This document shows positions 11,748 through 24,040 of a stretch of 64,000 bases of DNA, piece after piece. The DNA is from Anthopleura xanthogrammica. Lineage: Eukaryota; Cnidaria; Anthozoa; Actiniaria; Actiniidae. Position 1 is the stretch's first letter. The number at the start of each line of letters is the position of its first letter. The position numbers were made by a program, and so were the translations under genes. Location: contig OZ025208.1 of the NCBI GenBank assembly GCA_964019055.1, forward strand, positions 11,507,597 through 11,571,596, in the 5' to 3' direction. The notes below the pieces were generated by a model. The model did no database searches and was not told the origin of the DNA. It was given only the letters and a program-made list of their open reading frames with translations.

Positions 11748-14700
11748 TTACTTTAGTTTCATTTCGGTGTTCTTTAAGGTTTTAGAAAAGGTCCACCAGG
11801 TTACTCCTCCGTTAAGGTCTGAAATAGAGCACTTTCCGTACCACCAGCCAGCATTGCTTTCAACTGCACAACTTCCACTTGTGGACACATCGTTATCCTT
11901 ATCTGGTGTGCTAAACCACCTGTCATTGTTAATCCAGGTCTTGTATTTAGCAACTGCAATAGAGTCTCCAGCAGTACCTGAGTATCCACTTACATGGAGG
12001 CGGTAAAAATCACTCTCATCAGCGATAGAGAATGATGAATACACCGCATACTTCTTGTTCCCGTTCTCGTCCTCCAGATCAACACGTAGTGATGCAACTT
12101 GCGTTTTGGTCAGTCGGTAAATCTTGTCGAGGCCCAACCAGAACTTGCCAGTCAGGCTACCAAAACCGGTTCTGTATTCCGGCCATCCGCGATTGAAAGA
12201 CGTGAGAGAGTCTTTTCCATTCCTTTGGAACACAGTCCACCCGCCGCCATGGGTTGTCATATCACAGTAGACTGGGAAAGAGCCTTGTCCATCAGGATTG
12301 ATATGATAGACTCCATCTTTAGTATAGCCAGCTGAGAGCAGCGCTGTGCAGCTGACAGAAACTATGAAAAGACATTTGAATTCGTTCAGTGTCTAAAGTT
12401 GAATACTTTTTCATTTATTCTCAATTTATATATTGGCAACCACGTTGGATAACAGAAAAATATTTAACATAATTTCACACTAAAACGAAAAAATACGAAC
12501 AAGCAAACAAGCAAACAAGCAAACAAGCAAACAAGCAAACAAGCAGACAAGCAGACAAGCAGACAAGCAGACAAGCAGACAAGCAGACAAGCAGACAAGC
12601 AGACAAGCAGACAAGCAGACAAGCAGACAAGCAGACAAGCAGACAAGCAGACAAGCAGACAAGCAGACAAGCAGACAAGCAGACAAGCAGACAAGCAGAC
12701 AAGCAGACAAGCAGACAAGCAGACAAGCAGACAAGAAACAATTACCGGCGAACGTTCTTTAATAACAGGAAAAGAATTAAATCATGCAAGTTTCGAGATT
12801 CCAATCCAATCTCTATAGAAAACGTACCTGTGCAGGTTTTTCCGTTGCCATAGTAACCGTCTATGCACGTGCAGTTGTACGATCCAATGGTATTGTAACA
12901 ATTTGCATTGGAACTACAAACATGCTGTCCTGTGGCACATTCATCGACATCTGTCAATCAAATGAATAGGTTTCAGCGCCCATGTATGTGATATTGCTTA
13001 TGCATGTGATTATGAAAAGGATAAAATCGTGCAAATGTCAGGATTCCAATCGATGATCACCGAGCTGAAAACGTACCTGTGCAGGTTTTGCCGTTGCCAT
13101 AGTAACCGTCTATGCACGTGCAGTTGTACGATCCAATGGTATTGGAACAATTTGCATTGGAACTACAAACATGCTGTCCTGTGGCACATTCATCGACATC
13201 TGTCAATCAAATGAATTAATTTCAGCGCCTATGTATATGTGATATTGAACGACTTTTAAAAGACCATGTTATGTCCGCCGTTTCTTCTTTTTAGAATTCC
13301 TTCCTTTTTTTTTTTCTTTTATGACTTTTTCCCTCTTCTTTTCCTTTTTTCATTGTAGTTATTTCTAGTTGATTCTCACGTATATATCAGTTCATTTCCG
13401 TTCTCCATTAATTTCACGGCAACCTTTAATTTGGTCGAGGATAATTTGATGATGGCTAATAGACCCCTTACAGCACGTCGGAATGCAGCTCAACTTGGTT
13501 TACAAAACAATAGGTTTCATTAGACCATTTTCGAGATGCGCGAGCGCTTTCAAAAATATCGCAGGCGCAGGCATGAAAAAGAGGCATTTTCGGGCAAGAT
13601 CGCGCGCACTACTGACGCTGCCCGAAAATGCCTCTTTTTCATGTCTGCGCCTGCGTTATTTTTGAAAGCGCTCGCGCATCTCGAAAATGGTCTATTCTCA
13701 GGAGATTGACCTTCTGTTGTTTTGAGCTGCGTTGACGTCATGTGAAAGGAGTCTATAAGTTTGATTGAAAGCATGAAGCTTTGGAGTTTAAAGCATTAAA
13801 TACAATCTTAACAAACAACAGCCCTTACCTTTGCAGTTTTTTCCTTCAAATGCAGGTCTCGGACACAAACATTCATAAGTGTCTTCAGTGTAGTTAGCAA
13901 TACAAGTGAAATTGTAAAGACAGGGAGACTTGCTGCAGTTTGACTAAAAAATGACGAGAATAAATGAATAAATCAATATTATTTTGGAAAATGAAAGCTT
14001 TCGGATGGTCAAAACAAAATATGTTGAGACACCTTAATTCTTGTTTTTGTTTCTTTTCACATGAATAGAAATAACTTCAAAAGTTTTTGTTTTATTTTTG
14101 AGGTATTCAGTCATTCTGAAGGAGAGTCAGACGAAAACACCGAAATCAAGTTGAACAAAATAAAAAAGAATAATATGCATGGTTATGGCCGTTGTTATGG
14201 CGTCATGTTGCGTCGTGACAACGGCCATTGCCTTGGAAATTTAAACTTTGAAATATGATTTGAATTTCTTAGGACAATATCTAATGACACGAAATGCCCC
14301 CCCCCCCCCCCCTCCCCTCTAGAGTTCGTGACTGTGATCACGACCTGGATATTTCACCATTACAGTGAAAACGGCCCAAGCGTACCCCCCTAGGCTCCAT
14401 TAATAATTTTATTATTCTAATATTGAGTTGATTATTCACTCTGAGTTTTCATTAAAAAATCGGAAGACTCCAAACTTCACATTCGTTTAACAACTACAAT
14501 TCTAAGTGATGCCTTTCTGGGGAGTTTTTTTTTACCTTGGCATGGCAATTGTTGAAGAATCCAGTCAAAACTCAAGTAGATAACTTATTTTCAAGTTTGG
14601 AGTCAGAGAGAATAATGGAATCAAAATATTCGAATAATAAATTCATTAATGAATTCTAGAGGGTACGCTTATATATGATATATATATGCATGATATAGCG

Positions 14701-16112
14701 TAAATTCCATAACAGTGCAAATACGCTTCACAATATAATGAATATACAAAAACAGGCAAAATTAAAAGAAAGCCTTAACGAGAAAGTTGGGAGACTATAA
14801 AATAAATAGAGATTATCACATGTTAAGGTGTTTCCCTCCTGTTTTCAAACAGCCGTACCGAACATTTAATATAAATGTTTTAATATAATAGGTTTGTTTT
14901 TTTAGGTACTGTCGTAATCGCTCAGAATTTAGGCTTAGCTGAGTTCAAATATTCTTGTTTATCGCCGCTATCTTATCGTTAATTTATTTAAATTTTACAT
15001 TTTTATAAACTTCAATCTAAGTAAATTATCTCGTATGAGTTTCATAATAATCGGACTACGGAAAGTTAGTTTAACGGCCGCTCAAAAATGCTCGGTGCGG
15101 TTGTTTGAAAACAGAAGGGAAACACCTTAAGAGCCTAATATCTTTTGTTTTCACGAGTTTCCCGTAATTAATAAATAAAATAAGCCTGTCTGAATAGGTA
15201 AGTTTTAAGCCTATTGTTAAAAATACCATTATTATCGTTGCGAGATACTGTTTTAACTACTGTTTTGCAATATTATTTTTCTGAAGCTTATTTTTAAATT
15301 TAAGAGCGACTTTCTCGTAATATCGGCGTAAGGAAGAGGAATATCTATTCTTTCAATGAAAAATGCCGACCAAAAATATAGATAAGTTATTTAGCTGTAC
15401 GATGCGCTTATTTTTACACTAAATTCGGTGATTTTCGAATTTCTCTAAAACCAAATAAGATTTTTCAAAACTAAAAACACCAGGATGTATTTCATACTAA
15501 GAGCTATCAATAAACAAAATATGAGCGAAATCGATTTTTTTTTACTTGTGCCGCGAAAAGTCGATTTTGTTCGATTTTTACAGACAGTCGCTCTTAAAAA
15601 TTCTTGGAAATTATTTGGAAAATTTTTCTCGGACACGTCAAACAGCTGTGTATACTTGTCACATTTTAGCGGTTAACTGAAGGTCATACAATGCACCTTT
15701 AAGTCGATTTGTAAAAGAATATCAAACTTACCCTTATGCTGTAGTGGTCAAAATCTGGATTCTGACTTTGATACTTGGACGAAGAGTTGTATTTATCAGT
15801 CGACAACAGCTCACAGAGGTACTGGGCTTTCTCCTGGTAAAAGAAGATGGGCTTTTTCCCAAAGTTGAACGATAGACAAGTCTTGTTCCTGGCACAGGTA
15901 ACTGCACACGGTTTGTAGCTCTGAGCGTGGAACTGACGTGGGTTTACTACCTCAAGAGAACTGTTTGGGTGAAAAACGAAGTAAACATAGCCAAAGTCTG
16001 GTGTTCGATGTAGAGATTTGTTTGCTATCGCAACTTGAACAACTTCTGAAGATGTTAATCTAAAAATGATGGCGACACAAAGCACCCGAAGGACAAGGAA
16101 CCCTTTCACCAT
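11748..16112 (-). CDS. secreted PAN-EGF-cbEGF-cbEGF-fibrinogen protein
   Basis: Five exons join in phase: 16112-15732, 13943-13829, 13199-13077, 12950-12828 and 12361-11748, giving 451 residues. The start MVKGFLVLRVLCVAIIF opens a signal peptide. A PAN domain fills residues about 23-127 (CAVTCARNKTCLSFNF, CELLSTDKY). Residues 128-165 are a plain EGF. Residues 166-206 and 207-247 are two calcium-binding EGF domains (DVDECATGQHVC...), identical except for Ser versus Tyr. Residues 248-451 are a canonical fibrinogen C domain with CDMTTHGGGWTVFQRN, the calcium-site segment DKDND and the GWWYGKC core, ending MKLK. Family knowledge: such FReDs bind acetylated sugars or other ligands in innate recognition. 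Secretion and recognition are inferred here. The fibrinogen exon (614 bp) is nearly the same as the one at 25642-26255. Confidence 0.9.
12500..12735. repeat. 8-bp minisatellite (CAAGCAGA)n
   Basis: About 29 copies: the first five are caagcaaa, the remainder caagcaga. The array lies in the intron between the second cbEGF exon and the fibrinogen exon. Open frames in it are artefacts of the repeat. Confidence 0.98.
12783..13260 (-). repeat. tandem duplication containing a cbEGF exon
   Basis: Two adjacent blocks of about 240 bp (about 12783-13030 and 13031-13260) each contain a 123-bp cbEGF exon plus similar intron on both sides. The exon copies differ by very few bases, one of them causing Tyr in 12828-12950 versus Ser in 13077-13199. 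The introns have diverged somewhat more. Confidence 0.9.
13521..13694. mobile_element. foldback MITE, arms of about 70 bp
   Basis: The left arm agaccattttcgagatgcgc... is mirrored by ...gcgcatctcgaaaatggtct. The arms include ggcattttcgggca and a GC-rich centre (gatcgcgcgcactactgacg). TA borders both ends, consistent with a TA target. It lies between the EGF and cbEGF exons of the 11748-16112 gene. Confidence 0.88.
14823..15130. mobile_element. TTAA-bordered foldback MITE
   Basis: TTAAGGTGTTTCCCTCCTG at the left and GGGAAACACCTTAA at the right are inverted. The arms continue through gttttcaaacagccg / cggttgtttgaaaac. TTAA at both ends is the target site typical of piggyBac-type elements. It sits in the first intron of the 11748-16112 gene. 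Confidence 0.82.
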
Positions 16113-16313
16113 CTTTCTTGGATTCTATTGACAATGATCACCAGATCGGCAACAACTTCTTCAGGAGAATGATTAAAGTCCGTTCGTGTTCAGTTTAGGT
16201 ATTTGACGTTTAGTAAGGAATATATTGTTTTGTAAATTAAAAAATCTTTGATCTTGCGAATGTGGCACCTGCGAGGAGTTGCTGCAATAGTCTGACCTGA
16301 GATGATACGCGCT

Positions 16314-16590
16314 TACGTATAACTAAACTGGAGAACGAGTTCGTATTCCTGAACGCACCATGAGGTTTGTCCTATACTCGAAGAGAGCCAAATATTCAAC
16401 GCTTAGCAACATCATCGAGTTTGTTTTGGGAATAATTAAATTAATTAAATTAAATAATTGCGTATAACTAAACTGGAGAACGAATTCGTATTCCTGAACG
16501 CACCATGAGGTTTGTCCTATACTCAAAGAGAGCCAAATATTCAACGCTCACCTAGAAACATAACAGAGTTTGTTTTGGGAATAAGTAAAA
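16314..16590. repeat. 144-bp tandem duplication upstream of a PAN-EGF-FReD gene
   Basis: The block beginning cgtataactaaactggagaa at about 16316 is repeated at about 16460 with few changes. Both copies contain gcaccatgaggtttgtccta and gagtttgttttgggaata. It lies about 200 bp 5' of the start codon at 16112, so it may be part of the promoter. Confidence 0.85.
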
Positions 16591-17954
16591 ACATCGGTGT
16601 TCATTATTAAGGTTATAGCTAGGTTAATTCGCGGGTGCTTCTTGGTTAAAAATCGTTCGTGTGTCGGGTTGAATATTATTCCACAGTTTGATATATTATT
16701 TTAAAGCTTAATACCAAGAAAAAACGCTTGGGCATTTTTTATCAAACTTTTTCTTGTGTAATGAATGCGTTAGCTCCAAATTCAAAATAGGGTGTTTGTC
16801 TTTGAAAGCAGCACGTTTCAGCGTATTGTCAGTAGATACCTGACTACTTAATTATAAATTATAAATTATTATTATTATACATTTTACTCAGTATCTTGAT
16901 TGTGATTGGCATGATAAATGTATTATCTGTAGGCTATAAGTAGAATTAAAACTTTATTCTTAGTTTACAAAATGTATAATATAACAATTGTTGAATTCGG
17001 TTTTCGCATGATATCGTATATTATCATCAATATACAAGGCCAAATTTTTAACTGCCCTCACTAAAACGTTCAGTCTAGCGGGCCAAACGCCAAGCGCGTG
17101 GGCTGGAATTGCATTTACCGCCATGCTTCGATCTGATTGGTTGAGAATGTCTTACGACTGCTGTCAGCCAATCAGATCTTAAGGAAACCATTTCAAAACG
17201 ATTGCGTGTGATGTTTTCTTGTTTTGTATATATAACAACTTTATTTTAGAATGAAAATGTTTTATTATAATTCAAACTTTTGATAATGAAGACTTTGTAT
17301 AATTTGGTTTGTATAATTTGGTCTTGATAATTTACGATATCATGCTCAATCTCATCCAACAATTGTTTATTATCAAAAGTGTACATGTAATCATGATATA
17401 AAATTATTGGATCCCTTCGAGTAAAACGTGAGTAAGTTCAGTCCATAAAATAATATCCATAACAACCCTAAGAAAACAGCAGATAATTAGGTATGAATCT
17501 GCACTGTTTATTGGACTTAATTAAAAGGCTAAAATGCATAATTGTATTCGGCAGATCCCCCACAGGCAATGCATGAGTCGCAAATGTTTTAAAATATTTA
17601 ATTTTTCAACAAAAAAATCTTAATTTTCAAACAAGAATGACCGAATGAAATAATAAATGGGAGTTAGCAGTAGCTATTCGTCCACTGAAGTCTCATTGGA
17701 ATTTAGACATGTTAGAAGTTGATTTTTGGAATATGCAGATTGAGAATGTTCTATCAAAAATAATCGTGGTGTTTACATCTTTAAAGAAAGTCTAGAATAA
17801 ACTGCCAAGGTCTAATGTCGAACTTCACATGAACTGAACGCATATATTGAAAACAATAATAATAATAAGCCTATATAAAGTGTCAAACGTTGAACTTTTC
17901 GTGAGCCGAACTAACCTTATACTACTAACGTGCCTATCGACTCTGACAGTTTAG
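16591..17954. other. intergenic, no gene seen
   Basis: AT-rich DNA with ATT-rich patches. A short inverted motif at about 17130-17180 (gatctgattggtt / cagccaatcagatc) carries CCAAT-type words. I see no exon or RNA gene. Confidence 0.5.
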
Positions 17955-18119
17955 TTTGAAAAGCACTTCTACTTGTAGGGTATAATACGAATAATAATAA
18001 TAATAATAATAACCTTTATTGAAAAGCACTTATACTCGTAGGGTATAACACGAATAATAATAATAATAATAACCTTTATTGAAAAGCACTTATACTTGTA
18101 GGGTATAATACGAATAATG

Positions 18120-18178
<59 letters not shown>

Positions 18179-18216
18179 CTCTATTGAAAAGCACTTCTAC
18201 TTGTAGGGTATAATAC

Positions 18217-18250
<34 letters not shown>

Positions 18251-18330
18251 CTTTATTGAAAAGCACTTCAACTTGTAGGGTATAATACGAATAATAATAA
18301 TAATAATAATAGTAATAATAACCTTTATTT
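17955..18330. repeat. compound satellite: five units of a gaaaagcactt...(AAT)n repeat
   Basis: Each unit reads gaaaagcacttctacttgt, agggtataatacga, then (AAT)n of varying length, then aacctttatt. The third array of AAT is the longest. It looks like an amplified retroposon tail. Confidence 0.9.
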
Positions 18331-18734
18331 AAACAGGGTTAATCCATTCAGAGTGTCATAGACACTCTGTTATCAATAGGAGCCCTACAATTAAAACACT
18401 AAAAATACGCTAGATATATATAAACTATAAAAATACTAAGAATAAGATATAACGAGAAAAGTGGGAAAATATACAAACCTAGCTAAGCGAAGAAGAAAAT
18501 ATCATAAAATTAATCTAAAATGCTAAAATATATGATTACCTACTTAAAGAGTTATTAAAAACTAAACAGCCATTATAATAAAAACTTTTCTTGGCGGCTT
18601 CTATCCTAACAGATGGTAAATGTAGGAATTTACTTCTTCTAGTGACACAGTTTTACAGGATATGGACTTCTCATTTCAGAGATCTAAAAGTTTAAGATTT
18701 AAAAATGCAAATCAGATGACGTCAACCAAGGTAT

Positions 18735-19960
18735 TTGCCCTATTTGCTCTATCATCCAGCTGAATGCATTTCATGAATCTCATCACCAGTCTTCAGTGAA
18801 GGGCAAACACTACCCTCCATGCTCTATCATCCAGCTGAATGCATCTCATGAATCTCATTACCAGCCTTCAGTGAAGGGCAAACACTACCCTCCATGCTCT
18901 ATCATCCAGCTGAATGCATCTCATGAATCTCATTACCAGCCTTCAGTGAAGGGCAAACACTACCCTCCATGCTCTATCATCCAGCTGAATGCATCTCATG
19001 AATCTCATCACAAGTCTTCAGTGAAGGGCAAACACTACCCTCCATGCTCTATCATCCAGCTGAATGCATCTCACGAATCTCATTACCAGCCTTCAGTGAA
19101 GGGCAAACACTACCCTCCATGCTCTATCATCCAGCTGAATGTATCTCATGAATCTCATCACCAGTCTTCAGTGAAGGGCAAACACTACCCTCCATGCTCT
19201 ATCATCCAGCTGAATGCATCTCATGAATCTCATTACCAGCCTTCAGTGAAGGGCAAACACTACCCTCCATGCTCTATCATCCAGCTGAATGCATCTCATG
19301 AATCTCATTACCAGCCTTCAGTGAAGGGCAAACACTACCCTCCATGCTCTATCATCCAGCTGAATGCATCTCATGAATCTCATCACCAGTCTTCAGTGAA
19401 GGGCAAACACTACCCTCCATGCTCTATCATCCAGCTGAATGCATCTCATGAATCTCATTACCAGCCTTCAGTGAATTGCAAACACTACCCTCCATGCTCT
19501 ATCATCCAGCTGAATGCATCTCATGAATCTCATCACCAGTCTTCACTGAAGGACAAACACTACCCTCCATGTTCTATCATCCAGTTGAATGAATCTCACG
19601 AATCTCATTACCAGCCGTCAGTGAAGGGCAAACATTACCCTCCATGCTCTATCATCCAGCTGAATGCATCTCACGAATCTCATCACCAGTCTTCAGTGAA
19701 GGGCAAACACTACCCTCCATGCTCTATCATCCAGCTGAATGAATCTCATGAAGAAGGTCATTACCAGTCTTCAGTGAAGGGCAAACACTACCCTCCATGC
19801 TCTATCATCCAGCTGAATGCATCTCATGAATCTCATCACCAGTCTTCAGTGAAGGGCAAACACTACCCTCCATGCTCTATCATCCAGCTGAATGCATCTC
19901 ACGAAGGTCATTACCAGCCTTTAGTGAGGGCGGCAAACACTTTCATTTATACTCTATCAT
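18735..19960. repeat. 75-bp minisatellite, 15 full copies, one open frame
   Basis: The unit starts gtgaagggcaaacactaccc and repeats every 75 bp from 18796 to 19923, with partial copies at both ends and one 3-bp insertion near 19750. The period is a multiple of three, so one plus-strand frame stays open for 401 codons (VKGKHYPPCSIIQLNASHES...). That frame has no ATG at its start or within the unit, and a TAA precedes it near 18697. Two variants alternate (HYQPS and HHQSS). No promoter, splice site or homologue supports translation, so I call it a satellite. Confidence 0.85.
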
Positions 19961-20060
19961 CTTTGTGCATTTCTATTAAAAAATTGCTTATTAGCGTGTA
20001 ATAACTCCACACTTGACCTAGCTGAAGTGACGTCTATTGGTTAGAAATGTATGGATGGAT

Positions 20061-22709
20061 TTAAGAAAGGTAACATCCATAGAATTCCACCCGTATGGTA
20101 ATAGCATGGTACCATGTTTTAGGATAGATACGGATGTATCTGGTGGTGATCTTTGGATTCAGGGTGTTGGTGACGGTACCGTAATAATTGATGTTACCAG
20201 GAAGTGTCTGGAAATAAAAACAAAAGGTTTTAAAAGTTGGAAATCTAAATGCCCTGACTCCCAAGGCCCGGTCCAACAGTGAAATTTGTATCATCACTGC
20301 TATCGAGGAATGTCACACGCAGCATTTTTTTATGAAACATACTGACTATAAATTAATACCCGATTCAATTAAATTTAATTGACTGAGATCAATGCGCGAT
20401 TTCCAAAATTTAGCATGTAGCAGGTCATGTTCACTCGATAAAACTAGTTGTGTGCAACGCTAGTGGATCTTATATTTCCATGGTTTTCTTTTGTGACTAG
20501 TAATTTGACTATTACACATTAACAAATATTTTTTGTTTCACGGGTTAATTAAAATCACTCTATGAACGTTACTTACTTCACCATAAGATGCATGGACGTA
20601 GCTTTTCAAGTTTTCATTCTCTCGTCGATACCACAACGAGTAACTTTTCATGTACGATGCCTGCAAGAATGGTCTTCCTTGTGTAGCGACTTTGGTTACG
20701 CGTGTCAACTTGCCAAAGTCTACCTGAAGCCATTCACCGACTCGATTAGAAGATGGTGCCCAGTGATCTGGATTATTATTCAGTCTGGCCTTGTATCCTG
20801 AATCTTTACCACCCCACGCACTTGAGGCAGTTATTGCAGAATCTGGTATTTCTCTGCTTTCCATTCCCAGTGCCTTTTCGGCAGCACATGCTAAAAATAG
20901 AGGAATTAAATCCAACTGATCATAAAAATTGCTCTATTTTTTCACCGCTCAGTGAGCTTTACTTATCTATTAAAAACAACAGGTTTTTTTAACGGTATGG
21001 TACTGCATCATCGCTGTTGTTGTTTTTTAACTTGTGAAAAGAGATGAAGATTCGTCACTTGCAAGAGCTAATTCATAGTTCGGCTTAAATGAGTACCGTT
21101 TGGCAAGTGAATGTCAGCAATCACCAAAATGAATGTTTAATACAAATGTTTACCAGTTGATCACCGAGTATTTTGAAAATTCAAGGTTATATAACAATTA
21201 AGTAAGAAAGTAAGAAATCAATGTAAATTAATGTCTTAAAAAAGCCCGTTTTCTAGTATTATAAGTCTTTGCTTACAGCAATATGCAGCCGCCAATACGG
21301 ATTTACTTTGGACCGGAATACAAAATGAAATTGGTCCAATCACAAGTACAATTATGAAAAAAAACCCCGAAGTCATGAATTTCTAACAAATGTACTAACC
21401 AGTAATTTGGTGATTTGGTGACATTCAGTTAAATTAAAAATTAAAGGATTCATTATTCAGACTCAGACAATAATAGCGACGGCCCTAGATTGGGGAGCAC
21501 CATAGCACCAGTTTTCCCAGTGGATTTATAATCTTGTCTCACAAACAACTAAAATGTTACTATTTCTGACATAGCAACGGTAACTAAGCGAAGTCGGAAC
21601 CATAATTGTACTTCAAATCGGGACTGCTTTGGTATTAATATTCATGATTGTAATTGTTATTGGACCAATTTCGTTTAATTTCAGTATTCCGGTCCAAAGT
21701 AAATCAGTGTTGACAGCTACGTATTGTTGAAAGCAAAGACTTACAAATTAAAAAGATGCTAAAACAATATCAAACTGATTTCTAAGATGTTATTTAGCTC
21801 TTCTTTTTTGATATTATCACTAATATTTTCAATGAAAAACAGTTTCTAAGTAGTCTAACCTCGACCTTACTGACATTTCGTGTTTCGTATGAATACGTAC
21901 ACTCAATGATACACATCTATTGAGTTCAGGTGAGTAGTTTTATGCAAATAATCATGTTAAATTTTTAATTTGTGCAGATTGTATAAACAGGATTTCAAGT
22001 AAGTACGAAAAAGTCGAAATTTGAAATAACGAGGTGGTGATTTCTTAAACATTGATATTAAAACAAAATGCATAGCATACAATTCAAAAAGTGCTAACGG
22101 GACACGCAGAAATTAGAAAAATTAAATTATCAAGTTTTAACTATATGTATTCTCACCTTCTTGGCAAACTTTCCCAGAAAATCTGTTGATACACCTGCAC
22201 TCAAAACCTCCTCTATTGTCCACCTTGATACAAGTCCCTTCATTCAAACAAGGTTGTTTCTGGCATGGATGATTTAGTATCTGATACAAAATATAGATTC
22301 TTATGTTATTACAAGTTATTTTTTGGACAAAAGTTGACATGCGGGTTTCAAAACGAAGTAATGAAAGTTGGCTTACCTTGATACTTAAATGAACGAACCT
22401 CTCGTTCTTCTCTAAATATTTCAAGTTGGCTTTTTCATCGGTTGACAAAAGCTCGCACAAGTGAAGACCACTGTGTTCATTCTCAGAGACACGTTCAAAG
22501 TTAGCAGAGTTGCACCATATTTCTTTGGTACATCGAAAAGCACATTCGAGATCGTTGCGTACAAATTCCGTCCCGTGTTTGACATTTTGGTCCAATGGAA
22601 AAGATACCATGTAACCGGATTGTCTTTCGAAAAGGAACTCTTTAGTGTCTTCACCTTGAACCTTGTTCAACAACAGGATGGATGTCAAGACGATTCTAAC
22701 CCAAAGCAT
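20061..22709 (-). CDS. secreted PAN-EGF-F5/8C discoidin protein
   Basis: Four exons join in phase: 22709-22377, 22280-22157, 20890-20577 and 20207-20061, giving 305 residues. Residues 1-19 (MLWVRIVLTSILLLNKVQG) are a signal peptide. A PAN domain follows (CAFRCTKEIWCNSANF, CELLSTDEKAN) to residue 111. Residues 112-152 are an EGF domain (HPCQKQPCLNEGTC...GGFECRC). Residues 153-305 form an F5/8 type C domain: ALGMES, ITASSAW, WLQVDFGKLTRVTKVATQG, then TRYIRIYPKTW and VEFYGC. The domain is split by one intron, and its loops suggest a carbohydrate- or membrane-binding discoidin fold. The PAN and EGF exons, their intron and the 5' flank are almost the same as in the gene at 25642-27699, which ends instead in a fibrinogen domain. 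Extracellular adhesion or recognition is inferred. Confidence 0.88.
21262..21743. mobile_element. foldback MITE in the discoidin gene intron
   Basis: The left end taagtctttgctt...gcagccgccaatacggatttactttggaccggaatac is mirrored by gtattccggtccaaagtaaatcagtgttgac...aagcaaagactta. A shared inner inverted pair is attggtcca / tggaccaat. The middle is unrelated sequence without an ORF. Confidence 0.8.
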
Positions 22710-22989
22710 TGCAAGAATTACAAATTACACCAGAACAGTTGTCACTGTACTTGAAGTGGTGTGAATGCTGTATTTCTAATTTGTGAAGGAAGCATTTGTC
22801 CCAGTTAACTGCATGACACCTATTTCATAATCGACAGGTGTGTTTGATTTATTCTTGGCTAAAAAAATAATTTAGCTAATACCGTGTTCTGTCAAAAAGG
22901 CTTTTGTCTGGTAAAATGAAAATTATTTCATACGCTAAAACACAAGTAGTAAGATCTTAGTTCGATAATTAGCGTACCGTATGGGTTCA

Positions 22990-23640
22990 TCAAGAAAGTT
23001 TAGAAGGAAATGATTAATTTCTTACGGGACTATAAGAAACCAAAAATAAAATACGCAACTTTAATAGGCGATTACTCCACAGGAGGAATAAGATTTCCGG
23101 ATTTTGGGAGCATAATTGAGACTAACAGAGCGTCGTCGGCTATGGAAATCATAGATAGCAATAATAACAACGACTGGGAATATGTTTTTAAGTCCATTGT
23201 CAATCCTGTAGGTGGAATTGATTCTATAGGTGAAAACGTCTGCTTTTTTAATTTAAATGAACTATATATTCCAGCTTTTTATAAAGGCGTTTTTAAAGCT
23301 TGGGAAAGGATAACTCAAACTAATAAAAGTAAATAATGTAGACGACTTTCTAAGCTAAGACAGCCCATCTGGCACAATTCGTATTTACAGCTTGATTTAA
23401 AGAATATTAAATTAAGGAAATTTATAGAGAAAGGTATAACAAGAGTGAATGATGTATGGGATAGGAGAAAAGGTCTTAATTGCATGGCGTCTTATGAAAA
23501 TAAAAGGGTGGGATGACAAAGATTACCTTGTATGGAGAGGTGTTATTGAGGCACTCCCTACAAGCTGGAGAACAAAGCTTTAAAAACATACCGACGGCGT
23601 CTTCTGAAATTAATAGAAGCAAAGGTATAAGACTGGAAAA
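22990..23640 (+). mobile_element. decayed LINE fragment (L1/Tx1-like ORF2 C-terminal region)
   Basis: A plus-strand frame includes DYSTGGIRFPDFGSIIETNR and an AWERI block, interrupted by one in-frame stop at about 23334. It continues PIWHNSYLQL...KGITRVNDVWD. After a frameshift near 23510 it reads DYLVWRGVIEALPTSW. The order of these motifs fits the region after the reverse transcriptase domain in L1/Tx1-type non-LTR retrotransposons. It is a broken fossil with no 5' half and is not expected to be active. Confidence 0.75.
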
Positions 23641-23761
23641 TAACTTCATCCCAGTGCCAAAGGTACAAACTAAAATGGTATACAAGGAAATCGTTAAACA
23701 AAAATTCAAACCACCGGTACCATCATCACAACGCACCATTTCCTTCACCTACCCCTTCACC

Positions 23762-24040
23762 TGAACTAGAAGTATCCCTTGACTTGACTAGGAGTATCCC
23801 TTCGCCTGAGTAACGAATAACTCTTGACCAGAACTAGGAGTATCCAATCACCAGAATTAAGAGTATATCTTCCCCTTAACGCAATAGAAATACAAAATAA
23901 GTAAAATGAATGCGAATTAACAGTGAATTGCTAAGAACTACGAGTATCCCTTGAACAGAACTAGGAGTATCCCTTGACCTGAATTAAGAGTATCCCTTTA
24001 TTTGAACTAGAAGTATTCCTTCACCTTCACCTGTAAAGTT
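23762..24040. repeat. degenerate repeat of about 25 bp
   Basis: Eight or more imperfect copies of gaactaggagtatcccttga-like units, interrupted by unique sequence at about 23880-23930. No coding potential is seen. Confidence 0.8.

Noticed and set aside
12464..12741. Three overlapping minus-strand frames (SACLLVCL repeats)
   Set aside because: They read the 8-bp CAAGCAGA minisatellite in all three frames inside an intron.
18796..20001. 401-codon repeat protein
   Set aside because: No in-frame ATG exists at its start or in the repeat unit, a stop lies just upstream, and the open frame follows from a 75-bp period. Kept only as a satellite and a finding.
23010..23336. Cellular protein gene
   Set aside because: Motif order and continuation past a stop and a frameshift fit a fossil LINE, not a cellular gene.
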